Part shown: positions 1 through 5,962 of the stretch, in pieces
How the letters are laid out: every line of letters starts with the position of its first letter
How positions within the stretch are numbered: position 1 is the stretch's first letter
Origin: Bacteroidales bacterium
GTDB taxonomy: Bacteria; Bacteroidota; Bacteroidia; Bacteroidales; UBA7960
DNA length: 8,606 bases
Assembly (NCBI GenBank): GCA_003557765.1
Contig: PWNO01000139.1
Coordinates: 1 to 8,606 of the forward strand
Direction of reading: 5' to 3'
Translations under genes and position numbers: made by a program
Notes under the pieces: model-generated
What the model was told of the DNA's origin: nothing
Seen by the model: the letters and a program-made list of their open reading frames with translations, nothing else
Databases searched by the model: none

Positions 1-1217
1 TAATCCGTCCACACTTCGGGGTTCAGGAAAAGTGCGACATATTTGGCGTTGATGATATCCTCCAGGTCGGCATCTTCAATGGCTGCATGCGTCGCTTCCC
101 ATTCCGGGTCTTCGATGTCGAAGCTGCGCAATGATGCGATGACCGCCTCTTCATAGGCTTCATCGGCGAGCTCCTGCTGGCCTGAGCGCCAATACACTTC
201 TGCTTCAATGAACTTTTGTTCTGCATAGCATATCAGGGTTGTCGGGCTGGTTCTGGAAGCCACTGCAGGTCCGGGTGATGAGGCGTTGTGATTTGCCGAA
301 CCGGGTGCAGCACCCGAATATTCATCATCGTAGTTGGTAGTAAGGAAATGCGGCAAGCGCGGATCATCATGCGCAACCAGCATGTTTACGAAAAAGGCAC
401 CTGCCCGTGTAACATCCTTAAAAAAATAATGCGGGCTTTGCTGGTTAAGCCCTTCATCATAAACATATACCATGTTATCCTCTATGCCTGTAAACAAGGC
501 GTTGCTTGTCATATGCGTCATGGCAATGCTGTAGTTATCGGCCTGATTGCCCATCCTGAGCAGATGCCGGAGCCTGATTACGTTGGCAGCACGTTCCCAC
601 TTGTCCAGATCACCACCATATATGGGGTCCTCCTTTGCACCAGGCATTAAGGCATCACCCCCTGCAGCTGCATGCAAATCGTTGATACCCAAATTCAGCA
701 ACTCCATGATGGTAATATAGATGGTGGGCTGCTCATCGTAAATCGGCATGGGAGGTTGTGTAAAATAACCCATCCCGTGCTCGTGTGGCATATCACCCCA
801 GGCATCTGTCATATAGCCAAGACTGTATGCCTGCAAAATGCGGGCTATGCCGCGATAAGCTCTTGCATTGACCTCTGTGGACATAGATATCATATTCTGT
901 AAATTGAGAAATATGTTTTGGTAATAAAAAAACCAGATGTCGTCACTGTGGAAATTTTGCATTCCATACCTGTCGAGGGCCAGGTGGCGCCCGTTTACAC
1001 CACTTAGATGTTGTGACCACTGCAGTTGATAACGACCGGTATCGATGCCACGCCAATACGCAATGATGTACTGGGTGTATGGCATGAATTCTTTGAGATT
1101 TTCCTCACTCGATCCCCCTCCATTATCCACATCATCAAAGATGTCGCAGGCCGGAAAAATTAACAGCAGGCTGATCAGTAGCAAGGCTAAGCTATTGGGA
1201 AAATTCTTCATTGTCAT
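1..1217 (-). CDS. SusD/RagB-like outer-membrane lipoprotein (C-terminus off the window)
   Basis: This is a surface lipoprotein of the SusD/RagB family, which normally caps a SusC-type TonB-dependent transporter and captures glycans or other nutrients. The frame is open from ATG 1217 to the left edge (405 codons seen, no stop). The start has a short hydrophobic signal peptide ending at Cys24 (context IFPAC), followed by acidic residues D25, D28, D29 and D31, as in Bacteroidota lipoprotein export signals. Family-like segments are an alpha-helical stretch ending AWGDMP (about 122-144), DLDKWERAANVIRLRHLL (from 203), DPRLP (285-289), KFIEAEVYWRSG (335-346) and YVALFLNPEVWTD at the edge. This pattern best fits the SusD-like_2 subgroup. 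ATG 1211 is an alternative start two codons later; 1217 is preferred because it places the upstream octamer array at the same spacing as in two other genes here. No SusC gene lies upstream, which is unusual; one could lie downstream, beyond the window. The ligand is unknown. Confidence 0.85.
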   Translation of the reverse strand, partial: MTMKNFPNSLALLLISLLLIFPACDIFDDVDNGGGSSEENLKEFMPYTQYIIAYWRGIDTGRYQLQWSQHLSGVNGRHLALDRYGMQNFHSDDIWFFYYQNIFLNLQNMISMSTEVNARAYRGIARILQAYSLGYMTDAWGDMPHEHGMGYFTQPPMPIYDEQPTIYITIMELLNLGINDLHAAAGGDALMPGAKEDPIYGGDLDKWERAANVIRLRHLLRMGNQADNYSIAMTHMTSNALFTGIEDNMVYVYDEGLNQQSPHYFFKDVTRAGAFFVNMLVAHDDPRLPHFLTTNYDDEYSGAAPGSANHNASSPGPAVASRTSPTTLICYAEQKFIEAEVYWRSGQQELADEAYEEAVIASLRSFDIEDPEWEATHAAIEDADLEDIINAKYVALFLNPEVWTD

Positions 1218-1224
1218 GGGTTTG

Positions 1225-1256
1225 AATATTGTCAAAATGTTGAAAAGTAAAAAAGT
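1225..1256 (-). repeat. T-rich AC-octamer array before the SusD-like start
   Basis: Read on the minus strand, four consecutive 8-base units each begin with AC: ACTTTTTT, ACTTTTCA, ACATTTTG and ACAATATT. The array ends 7 bases before ATG 1217. The middle two units closely match two adjacent units before the aminotransferase start (ACTTTTCG, ACATTTTA), and the third is identical to a unit before pgk. The role is unknown; it may be an element of the transcript leader or an intergenic repeat. Confidence 0.6.
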
Positions 1257-1415
1257 TTAAATGTCTAGAGTTTAGTAGGTTAACTCGCCGAATCCATGTA
1301 GCTTGAGGCGCCCAGCGCCCAATAATCATTCACATGGCTGTCTTTTGCTATGCGGGTTTGTCTTCACCGAGCTCGCCAGTGCCCGATGTATGTTTTTCAG
1401 CGTTATTTAAGGATA

Positions 1416-1423
1416 CGAAATTA
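1416..1423 (-). promoter_or_regulatory. Weak -7-like element for the SusD-like gene
   Basis: The minus strand reads TAATTTCG, one mismatch from the Bacteroidota -7 consensus TAnnTTTG. It sits inside a 17-base AT-rich block that recurs upstream of pgk, where the equivalent octamer is a perfect TAATTTTG. Initiation here would give a leader of about 190 bases. No TTTG is found at the usual -33 distance, so this is a candidate only. Confidence 0.25.
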
Positions 1424-1522
1424 CAATTTTTTACACAAAACCCGTTGGGGCCATAAATCTGTAAGGCACTGTTTGTGAATTGCCTTGATATGTGCATATG
1501 TAAAGCAAAAAACAATTTTTCG

Positions 1523-1530
1523 TATCTTTA
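1523..1530 (+). promoter_or_regulatory. -7-like element TATCTTTA before the receiver/pseudo-kinase gene
   Basis: TATCTTTA matches the Bacteroidota -7 consensus TAnnTTTG at all but the last base. It ends 7 bases before ATG 1538, so a transcript initiated from it would have almost no leader. It lies inside the longer GTG-initiated reading frame, which argues for 1538 as the start. No clear TTTG is visible at the -33 position. Confidence 0.35.
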
Positions 1531-1537
1531 TGCTACA

Positions 1538-3160
1538 ATGAACGCCCCATCTAAGCAACGCCCCAAAAATTTACATATTGTCGTCCTTTCAGAAGACCCT
1601 GACCTGGATGCCGGTCTTCAGGCCATGCTGCAGCATGCGGGTTTTTCGGTCAGGTTTTTTAATGACGCGGACGATGCGCTTGCATGGGAAAAATCACAGG
1701 ATGGGTCTATTGACCGGATTTATTTGATTGATCATGCTGTGTGCGGTATTTCCTGGAAAACGATTATCCGGCGTTTTCAGCAGCAGGATATGATTATTGA
1801 TGTGGTTTTACTTCTTCCTGATGATGATCCTTCCACGGTGCATCAGGTAAAGAGATTTGGCGTGCATGAAGTGTTCAGCAAAAAAGCACACAACATGGCT
1901 TTGCTGCCTGCGTTCCTTGATCAACTGGCATATAGGGTTGTCTCCGAAAAGCATGAAAAGGCTGCTCTTGGTGGATTATGCAGTGAGGGGCCGCCCAACG
2001 TAAAAGAATTGTCTGAGCGTGTTTGCCAGGCGAAATCAGCCTTCCTTGCGGATGTCAGTCAGCAGAGTCGAAAATCCCTTGATGTGATCATGGATTCGGC
2101 CAAGTCGCTGGAAAAGACTCACCTGGATAAGGTGCAACAGAAATATTTGCGGTCCATCTTACTTGCTTCCAAAAACATTCTTTTGGTTCTCAACAACATG
2201 CTTGATTATTGGAAGCTTGAAACCGGAAAGCCAGATGTGGTGTGTACCCGTTTTTCTATCCATGAAGCGGTAGAAGAGGTGATCAACCTGTATAGTCGGG
2301 ATGCTGCAGAAAAGAACAATAATCTGAAATGCTATGTGGATTCGGATGTACCTGCTATTGTAAGCGCTGACAAACAAAAGTTGCAGCAGGTGTTGAGCAA
2401 CCTGATCAGCAACGCCATAAGACATACAGCAGACGGGGAGGTGGTCGCAATTGTGCAAGTGGAGAAATCCGGGATGCAGGAAGAATGGCTTCATTTCACT
2501 GTCAAGGACACGGGTATTGGTCTGCCACCTGATAAGTTTTCCGATTTGCATGATCCTTTAAAACAGGTGGACAAATCAGGTACTAATGAATACCCAGTAG
2601 TTGGCCCCGGGCTATCGATAGCAAAGGGTCTGATTGAGCTTTTAGGTGGCCGCCTTGATTTTGAAAGCTATGCCGGACAGGGAAGCCAGGCTGTTTTTTA
2701 TATTCCAATAACCATCGCGCATATGCCAAAAGTTTCCGATTCGGATAAAGGCGCATATGCCACAAGAAATGCTTCATTGAAGGTGCTCATTGCAGAAGAT
2801 GACGTCATAAACCAGATGTACCTTGCGGGATTACTGCGCAGCCAGGGATGGGATGTGGATACGGCATATAACGGGCAAAAGGCATTGGAGAAATTCCAAC
2901 ATAATTGCTACGATATCGTGTTAATGGATTGTCAGATGCCCCGAATGGATGGGTTTGAGGTTACAAGGAAAATCCGTGAGCTCGAAGCGAGCCAGGAGGG
3001 ACAAACTCCCATCGTGGCGATCACAGGATATGCCATCCCAGGAGAGCAGGAACGTTTTTTCGATGCGGGGATGGATGCTTATCATACCAAACCCATTGAC
3101 GAAAGTAAATTGCTGGATACCATACGGACATTGATCGCAGGGAGAAACAAAAAAAGCTGA
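1538..3160 (+). CDS. Receiver/HisKA-like/HATPase/receiver protein with degenerate H-box (hybrid pseudo-histidine kinase)
   Basis: This 540-residue cytoplasmic signalling protein has no signal peptide or membrane segment. Residues about 12-125 are receiver-like: D65 is in the phospho-acceptor place and K115/K116 near the lysine place, but the acidic pocket is reduced to E19-D20 and the Thr/Ser switch is absent. Residues about 158-230 follow the HisKA helices, but the H-box reads FLADVSQQSRKSL where active kinases have FLANMSHEIRTPL: histidine is Q175, the catalytic acid is Q176 and the proline is S180. The HATPase region keeps the N-box (N288-N292) and DTGIG (324-328); the G2 box is altered (GPGLS, about 356-360). 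The C-terminal receiver (about 415-535) is complete: E420, D421, D422, phospho-acceptor D464, T496 and K518. The family is hybrid sensor kinase; inferred function is a signalling node that cannot autophosphorylate in the usual way and whose last receiver may be phosphorylated by another kinase. ATG 1538 is chosen over GTG 1475 because the receiver fold begins just after it and a -7-like box lies between them. It is divergent from the SusD-like gene. Confidence 0.85.
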   Translation: MNAPSKQRPKNLHIVVLSEDPDLDAGLQAMLQHAGFSVRFFNDADDALAWEKSQDGSIDRIYLIDHAVCGISWKTIIRRFQQQDMIIDVVLLLPDDDPSTVHQVKRFGVHEVFSKKAHNMALLPAFLDQLAYRVVSEKHEKAALGGLCSEGPPNVKELSERVCQAKSAFLADVSQQSRKSLDVIMDSAKSLEKTHLDKVQQKYLRSILLASKNILLVLNNMLDYWKLETGKPDVVCTRFSIHEAVEEVINLYSRDAAEKNNNLKCYVDSDVPAIVSADKQKLQQVLSNLISNAIRHTADGEVVAIVQVEKSGMQEEWLHFTVKDTGIGLPPDKFSDLHDPLKQVDKSGTNEYPVVGPGLSIAKGLIELLGGRLDFESYAGQGSQAVFYIPITIAHMPKVSDSDKGAYATRNASLKVLIAEDDVINQMYLAGLLRSQGWDVDTAYNGQKALEKFQHNCYDIVLMDCQMPRMDGFEVTRKIRELEASQEGQTPIVAITGYAIPGEQERFFDAGMDAYHTKPIDESKLLDTIRTLIAGRNKKS

Positions 3161-3183
3161 TGGACCAGGGTTTCCATCAGCTT
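3144..3183 (-). terminator. Rho-independent terminator of pgk, overlapping the 3' end of the kinase-like gene
   Basis: A perfect 11-bp stem (3154-3164 paired with 3173-3183; arm AAGCTGATGGA) encloses an 8-base loop. Read on the minus strand it is followed by a run of seven T, then GTTT. That is the form of an intrinsic terminator for transcription leaving pgk, 47 bases past its stop. On the plus strand no T-run follows, so it should act in one direction only. The stem contains the TGA stop of the plus-strand gene, and the A-run encodes its final lysines. Confidence 0.85.
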
Positions 3184-3230
3184 GGGTGTCTGCAGTTGCG
3201 TGCAAAATTTGCTTTCCGGAATAGTTATGG

Positions 3231-4418
3231 TTATTTCAGGATGGCTTCAATGCCTGGGAGTTTCTTTCCTTCCATGTATTCCAGAAGTGCACCTCCTCCA
3301 GTGCTCACATAGCTCACCTTTTCGGACATGCCGATCTGGTTGATGGCAGCCACGGAGTCACCGCCGCCTACCAAGGAAAAAGCACCTTTTTCAGTTGCTT
3401 TTGCGATGGCTTCCGCCACTTTTTTCGTTCCTTTGGCAAAGTTCTCCATTTCAAACACGCCCATGGGACCATTCCACAAGATGGTTTTGGCACTTTCTAT
3501 GACTGTGGCAAACTTTTCAATGCTTTCCGGGCCGATATCCAGCCCAAGCCATTCATCGGGAATGTTGTCGGCCTGTGTTACCTTTATCTCTGCGTCGTTT
3601 TGGAAAGCATCTGCTGCCAATGCATCAGCCGGAACATGCAGCTTTACCCCTTTTTCCCTGGCTGCACTCATGATATTCCTTGCGGTTTCCAGGTAGTCGT
3701 CTTCGCACATGCTGTTGCCGATTTTTCCTCCCCGGGCCTTAATGAACGTAAACATCATCCCCCCACCAATAATCAACTCATCGGCTTTCTCCAGCAGGTT
3801 TTCAATGATGTCGATCTTCGTGCTCACCTTGGCACCTCCAATGATGGCCACATAAGGTTTCTTTGTATCGTTCAGTACTTTGTCGATGCTTTTCAGCTCG
3901 CTGGCCATGATGTACCCAAAGACCTTCTCCTCGAAAAATTTGGCTACAATGGTGGTGGAGGCGTGGGCACGGTGTGCTGTGCCAAATGCATCATTTACAT
4001 ACACATCTCCCAGGGTGGAAAGTTCCCTGGCAAACGCCTCATCGCCCTTGGTTTCTTCCTTATGGAAGCGCAAGTTTTCTAACAACAAAACCTCTCCTGA
4101 ACCAAGGGAGTCGGCCATCTCTTTCGCCTTTTTACCCACACAGTCGGGAGCAAAATTTACATTGGTATTTAATAATTTGCCCAAGTGTTCTGACAGGTGC
4201 CTGAGCGAAAATTTGTCTTCGGGCCCTTCCTTTGGACGCCCAAGGTGTGACATAAGGACCACGGAGCCTTTGTCGGCCAGGATTTTTTTGATTGTGGGAA
4301 CGGCAGCCCGCATACGCGAATCATCGGTTATTTGCTGCTGACTGTTCAGGGGGACGTTAAAATCGACCCTGATCAGGGCCCGTTTGCCATGGAAATGGAT
4401 ATCGTCAATAGTTTTCAT
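3231..4418 (-). CDS. pgk: Phosphoglycerate kinase
   Basis: This cytoplasmic glycolytic enzyme transfers the acyl phosphate of 1,3-bisphosphoglycerate to ADP, giving 3-phosphoglycerate and ATP, and works in reverse in gluconeogenesis. The product is 395 residues, a normal full length. The family signature RVDFNVPL is at 17-24, followed by R36, the substrate-binding HLGRPK (58-63), [11 protein letters not shown] with R117, and [13 protein letters not shown] with R150. The C-terminal nucleotide domain has GGAKVSTK with K197 and K201, GGGMMFTF (218-225), NGPMGVFE with E323, GGGDS (351-355) and STGGGALLE (372-380). All expected key residues are present. The start at 4418 is the natural family start, with no Shine-Dalgarno sequence; an octamer array sits just before it. 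The gene stands alone, convergent with the kinase-like gene and ending in a clear intrinsic terminator. Confidence 0.98.
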   Translation of the reverse strand: MKTIDDIHFHGKRALIRVDFNVPLNSQQQITDDSRMRAAVPTIKKILADKGSVVLMSHLGRPKEGPEDKFSLRHLSEHLGKLLNTNVNFAPDCVGKKAKEMADSLGSGEVLLLENLRFHKEETKGDEAFARELSTLGDVYVNDAFGTAHRAHASTTIVAKFFEEKVFGYIMASELKSIDKVLNDTKKPYVAIIGGAKVSTKIDIIENLLEKADELIIGGGMMFTFIKARGGKIGNSMCEDDYLETARNIMSAAREKGVKLHVPADALAADAFQNDAEIKVTQADNIPDEWLGLDIGPESIEKFATVIESAKTILWNGPMGVFEMENFAKGTKKVAEAIAKATEKGAFSLVGGGDSVAAINQIGMSEKVSYVSTGGGALLEYMEGKKLPGIEAILK

Positions 4419-4426
4419 AAGTTTAA

Positions 4427-4450
4427 ATTAATGTCAAAATGTCAAATGTT
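4427..4450 (-). repeat. T-rich AC-octamer array before pgk
   Basis: On the minus strand the units read AACATTTG, ACATTTTG and ACATTAAT, followed by 8 bases and then the pgk ATG at 4418. The last AC-unit begins 16 bases before the ATG, exactly as before the aminotransferase. ACATTTTG is identical to a unit before the SusD-like gene. The first unit is one base out of phase, its AC beginning at 4449. Confidence 0.55.
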
Positions 4451-4471
4451 GGCTATTGGCTATTGGCTATT
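4449..4471 (+). repeat. Tandem heptamer TTGGCTA, 3.3 copies
   Basis: Three perfect direct copies of TTGGCTA (4449-4455, 4456-4462, 4463-4469) plus TT follow the octamer array on the upstream side of pgk. Such a short perfect repeat can gain or lose units by slippage. It lies about 30-50 bases before the pgk start, so a change in copy number would alter leader length. Confidence 0.8.
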
Positions 4472-4614
4472 CCTGCGAAGAGCCATGCCATATGATATGG
4501 TTGATTAGGCTGGTGCCTGCGTATTCTCCTTTGCGTTTTTTGCGTGCCTTTATTATGCGGCCTTTGCGTGGACCAGAATGTGTAAAGGCAGAACACACAT
4601 CGCAGAAAAATGAT

Positions 4615-4622
4615 TACCTTTG
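4615..4622 (+). promoter_or_regulatory. -7 element TACCTTTG, candidate promoter of the aminotransferase/amidase pair
   Basis: TACCTTTG is a perfect match to the Bacteroidota -7 consensus TAnnTTTG on the plus strand. Initiation about 6-8 bases downstream would give a leader of about 175 bases to ATG 4805. No TTTG is present at the -33 distance, so the assignment rests on the -7 match and orientation. Confidence 0.4.
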
Positions 4623-4641
4623 TCTTTCTGCTGTTTCAAGG

Positions 4642-4649
4642 CAAAATTA
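4642..4649 (-). promoter_or_regulatory. -7 element TAATTTTG, candidate pgk promoter
   Basis: The minus strand reads TAATTTTG, a perfect TAnnTTTG match, within an AT-rich block shared with the SusD-like upstream region. It would give a pgk leader of about 215 bases. It lies 20 bases to the right of the plus-strand TACCTTTG, so the two predicted start points would be only a few bases apart. No -33 TTTG is visible. Confidence 0.4.
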
Positions 4650-4690
4650 CAATTTTTACCGGAACCATCCTTAGATGATTATTGCGTACC

Positions 4691-4703
4691 GCGCATCATG
4701 CGC
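4691..4703. other. 13-base near-palindrome GCGCAT-C-ATGCGC, possible operator
   Basis: Perfect 6-base arms flank a single central base in the predicted leader of the aminotransferase gene. The symmetry suits a dimeric regulator, but no known operator is recognised. A second element of the same design, CCATAT-G-ATATGG, lies at 4488-4500. Confidence 0.25.
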
Positions 4704-4748
4704 TTAGGATGCGTCAGGCTTCATCCAAATTAGCCCACTGAATTCTTG

Positions 4749-4796
4749 ACTTTTTGACCTTTAGACCTATAGACTTTTCGACATTTTAACAGATTT
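4749..4796 (+). repeat. Six T-rich AC-octamers before the aminotransferase
   Basis: Six consecutive 8-base units each begin with AC: ACTTTTTG, ACCTTTAG, ACCTATAG, ACTTTTCG, ACATTTTA and ACAGATTT. AATTCTTG just before may be a decayed seventh unit. The array ends 8 bases before ATG 4805. No Shine-Dalgarno sequence is present. The array is the longest of three in the window and has the same spacing to the ATG as the pgk array. Confidence 0.7.
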
Positions 4797-4804
4797 TCAT
4801 CAAT

Positions 4805-5962
4805 ATGCAACCCTATCCAGATATAGTTACCAGCAAGTTGCCAAACACAGGCACATCCATATTTGCAGTGATGTCTCAGCTTGCCGTTGAGCATGGTGCC
4901 GTAAATCTTTCACAGGGGTTTCCTGACTTTGAAGTATCTCCTGTGTTGATCGAATTAGTGGCCAAACACATGCGCGAAGGGCACAATCAATATGCACCCA
5001 TGCCTGGTTTGCCTAAGCTTCGTGAAGCCATTGCAGAAAAAACCAAAAGGCTTTATGGTGCTGAATATGATCCTGAAACGGAAATAACGGTAACAGCCGG
5101 TGCCACGCAGGCCATATTTGCTGTGATCTCCGCCTTCGTGAAGGAGAATGACGAGGTCATCGTTTTTGAGCCTGCTTACGACAGCTACATTCCTGCCATC
5201 AAATTAAATGGGGGTACAACGATCACCTGCAAGCTTAAGCCACCACATTATGGTATCGACTGGGATGAGGTCAGGCGCCTGGTGTCGAGCCGGACGAAAA
5301 TGATCATCATCAACACGCCGCACAATCCCACAGGCAGCATTCTTGATAAAGAGGATATGGTGCAGCTTGAAAAAATTGTGCGCAACAATGGCATTATGGT
5401 GTTGAGTGATGAGGTATATGAGCACATCATATTTGATGGCAAACACCATGAAAGCGTATGCCGGTTCCCAGGTCTGGCTGAAAGGAGTCTGATTACCTGT
5501 TCTTTTGGAAAAACATTTCATGCCACTGGATGGAAAACAGGCTATTGCGTAGCGCCTGCCAACCTGATGAAGGAGTTTCGTAAAACACATCAGTTCATGG
5601 TGTTCTGCACCAACACCCCAGTGCAGCACGCCCTGGCAGATTACCTTGAAAAGCCAGCGCATTACGAAGGGCTTGGCCCGTTTTACCAGGTTAAAAGAGA
5701 TTATTTTCTGAATGCCATCAAGGGGTCACGGTTCAATGCCACACCGGCTGGTGGCACCTATTTTCAACAACTCAGCTACAAGGCGATCAGCGATGAGGAT
5801 GAAATGACTTTTGCGAATCGGTTGATCAAGGAGCACAAAGTGGCTGGCGTTCCTACATCATCATTCTACAACAAATCACACAACAACCACATGCTCAGGT
5901 TTTGTTTTGCCAAATCAGAAGAAACCCTGCAAAAAGCAGCCGATATCCTATGCAAAATTTAA
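4805..5962 (+). CDS. ybdL: Methionine/glutamine-type PLP aminotransferase (YbdL-like)
   Basis: This cytoplasmic fold-type I aminotransferase, 385 residues (usual length), resembles E. coli YbdL, which prefers methionine and aromatic amino acids, and the glutamine transaminase K/kynurenine aminotransferase group. Visible features are NLSQGFPDF (34-42), NQYAPMPG (61-68), TAGATQA (97-103), NTPHNPTG with N174, SDEVYEH with D202 and Y205 for the PLP ring, and SFGKTFHATGWKTGY with the Schiff-base lysine K236. R365 in MLRFCFAK should bind the substrate carboxylate. The C-terminal GGTYFQQLSY and GVPTSSFY also follow YbdL. Likely reaction: transfer of the amino group from glutamine to 4-methylthio-2-oxobutanoate or similar keto acids, giving methionine and alpha-ketoglutaramate. 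The amidase gene begins 13 bases before this gene ends, in another frame, which supports a shared transcript and pathway. Exact substrates cannot be read from sequence. Confidence 0.93.
   Translation: MQPYPDIVTSKLPNTGTSIFAVMSQLAVEHGAVNLSQGFPDFEVSPVLIELVAKHMREGHNQYAPMPGLPKLREAIAEKTKRLYGAEYDPETEITVTAGATQAIFAVISAFVKENDEVIVFEPAYDSYIPAIKLNGGTTITCKLKPPHYGIDWDEVRRLVSSRTKMIIINTPHNPTGSILDKEDMVQLEKIVRNNGIMVLSDEVYEHIIFDGKHHESVCRFPGLAERSLITCSFGKTFHATGWKTGYCVAPANLMKEFRKTHQFMVFCTNTPVQHALADYLEKPAHYEGLGPFYQVKRDYFLNAIKGSRFNATPAGGTYFQQLSYKAISDEDEMTFANRLIKEHKVAGVPTSSFYNKSHNNHMLRFCFAKSEETLQKAADILCKI

Larger units (their letters stand above)
1218..1537. other. Divergent intergenic region, SusD-like / receiver-kinase
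   Basis: These 320 bases separate two divergent genes and contain no convincing gene. From left to right they hold the octamer array before the SusD-like start (1225-1256), a small inverted repeat GGCGC-CCA-GCGCC (1307-1319), an AT-rich block shared with the pgk/aminotransferase gap (1418-1434), and a -7-like element just before the plus-strand gene (1523-1530). In-frame GTG 1475 and ATG 1490 would extend the plus-strand gene into this region but add only unconserved-looking residues. Confidence 0.6.
4419..4804. other. Divergent intergenic region, pgk / aminotransferase
   Basis: These 386 bases hold no convincing gene. They contain two octamer arrays facing opposite ways (next to pgk and next to the aminotransferase), a 3-copy TTGGCTA heptamer repeat, two 13-base near-palindromes (4488-4500 and 4691-4703), and candidate -7 elements for both directions around 4615-4649. 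A 72-codon plus-strand frame at 4456-4674 begins inside the heptamer repeat, matches no family I know, and is treated as chance. Confidence 0.6.

Noticed and set aside
288..650. 120-codon plus-strand frame in the SusD-like region
   Set aside because: The minus strand is open throughout 1-1217 with clear SusD-like motifs; the plus frame is its shadow.
1307..1319. GC-rich inverted repeat GGCGC-CCA-GCGCC
   Set aside because: It is short, has no T-run and no partner elsewhere in the window, so it is compatible with chance.
1475..1537. In-frame GTG 1475 and ATG 1490 extending the receiver/pseudo-kinase N-terminus
   Set aside because: The extra residues are Cys-rich and unlike a receiver N-terminus, and the segment contains the -7-like TATCTTTA. 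ATG 1538 is followed directly by the receiver fold.
3880..4341. 153-codon plus-strand frame antisense to pgk
   Set aside because: It mirrors a highly conserved gene on the other strand and shows no recognisable domain.
4456..4674. 72-codon plus-strand frame in the pgk/aminotransferase gap
   Set aside because: It starts inside a tandem repeat, spans promoter-like sequence on both strands, and its product matches no known family.
5902..5949. TTG start extending the amidase by 16 residues
   Set aside because: It lies inside the aminotransferase coding region and precedes the normal family start at ATG 5950.
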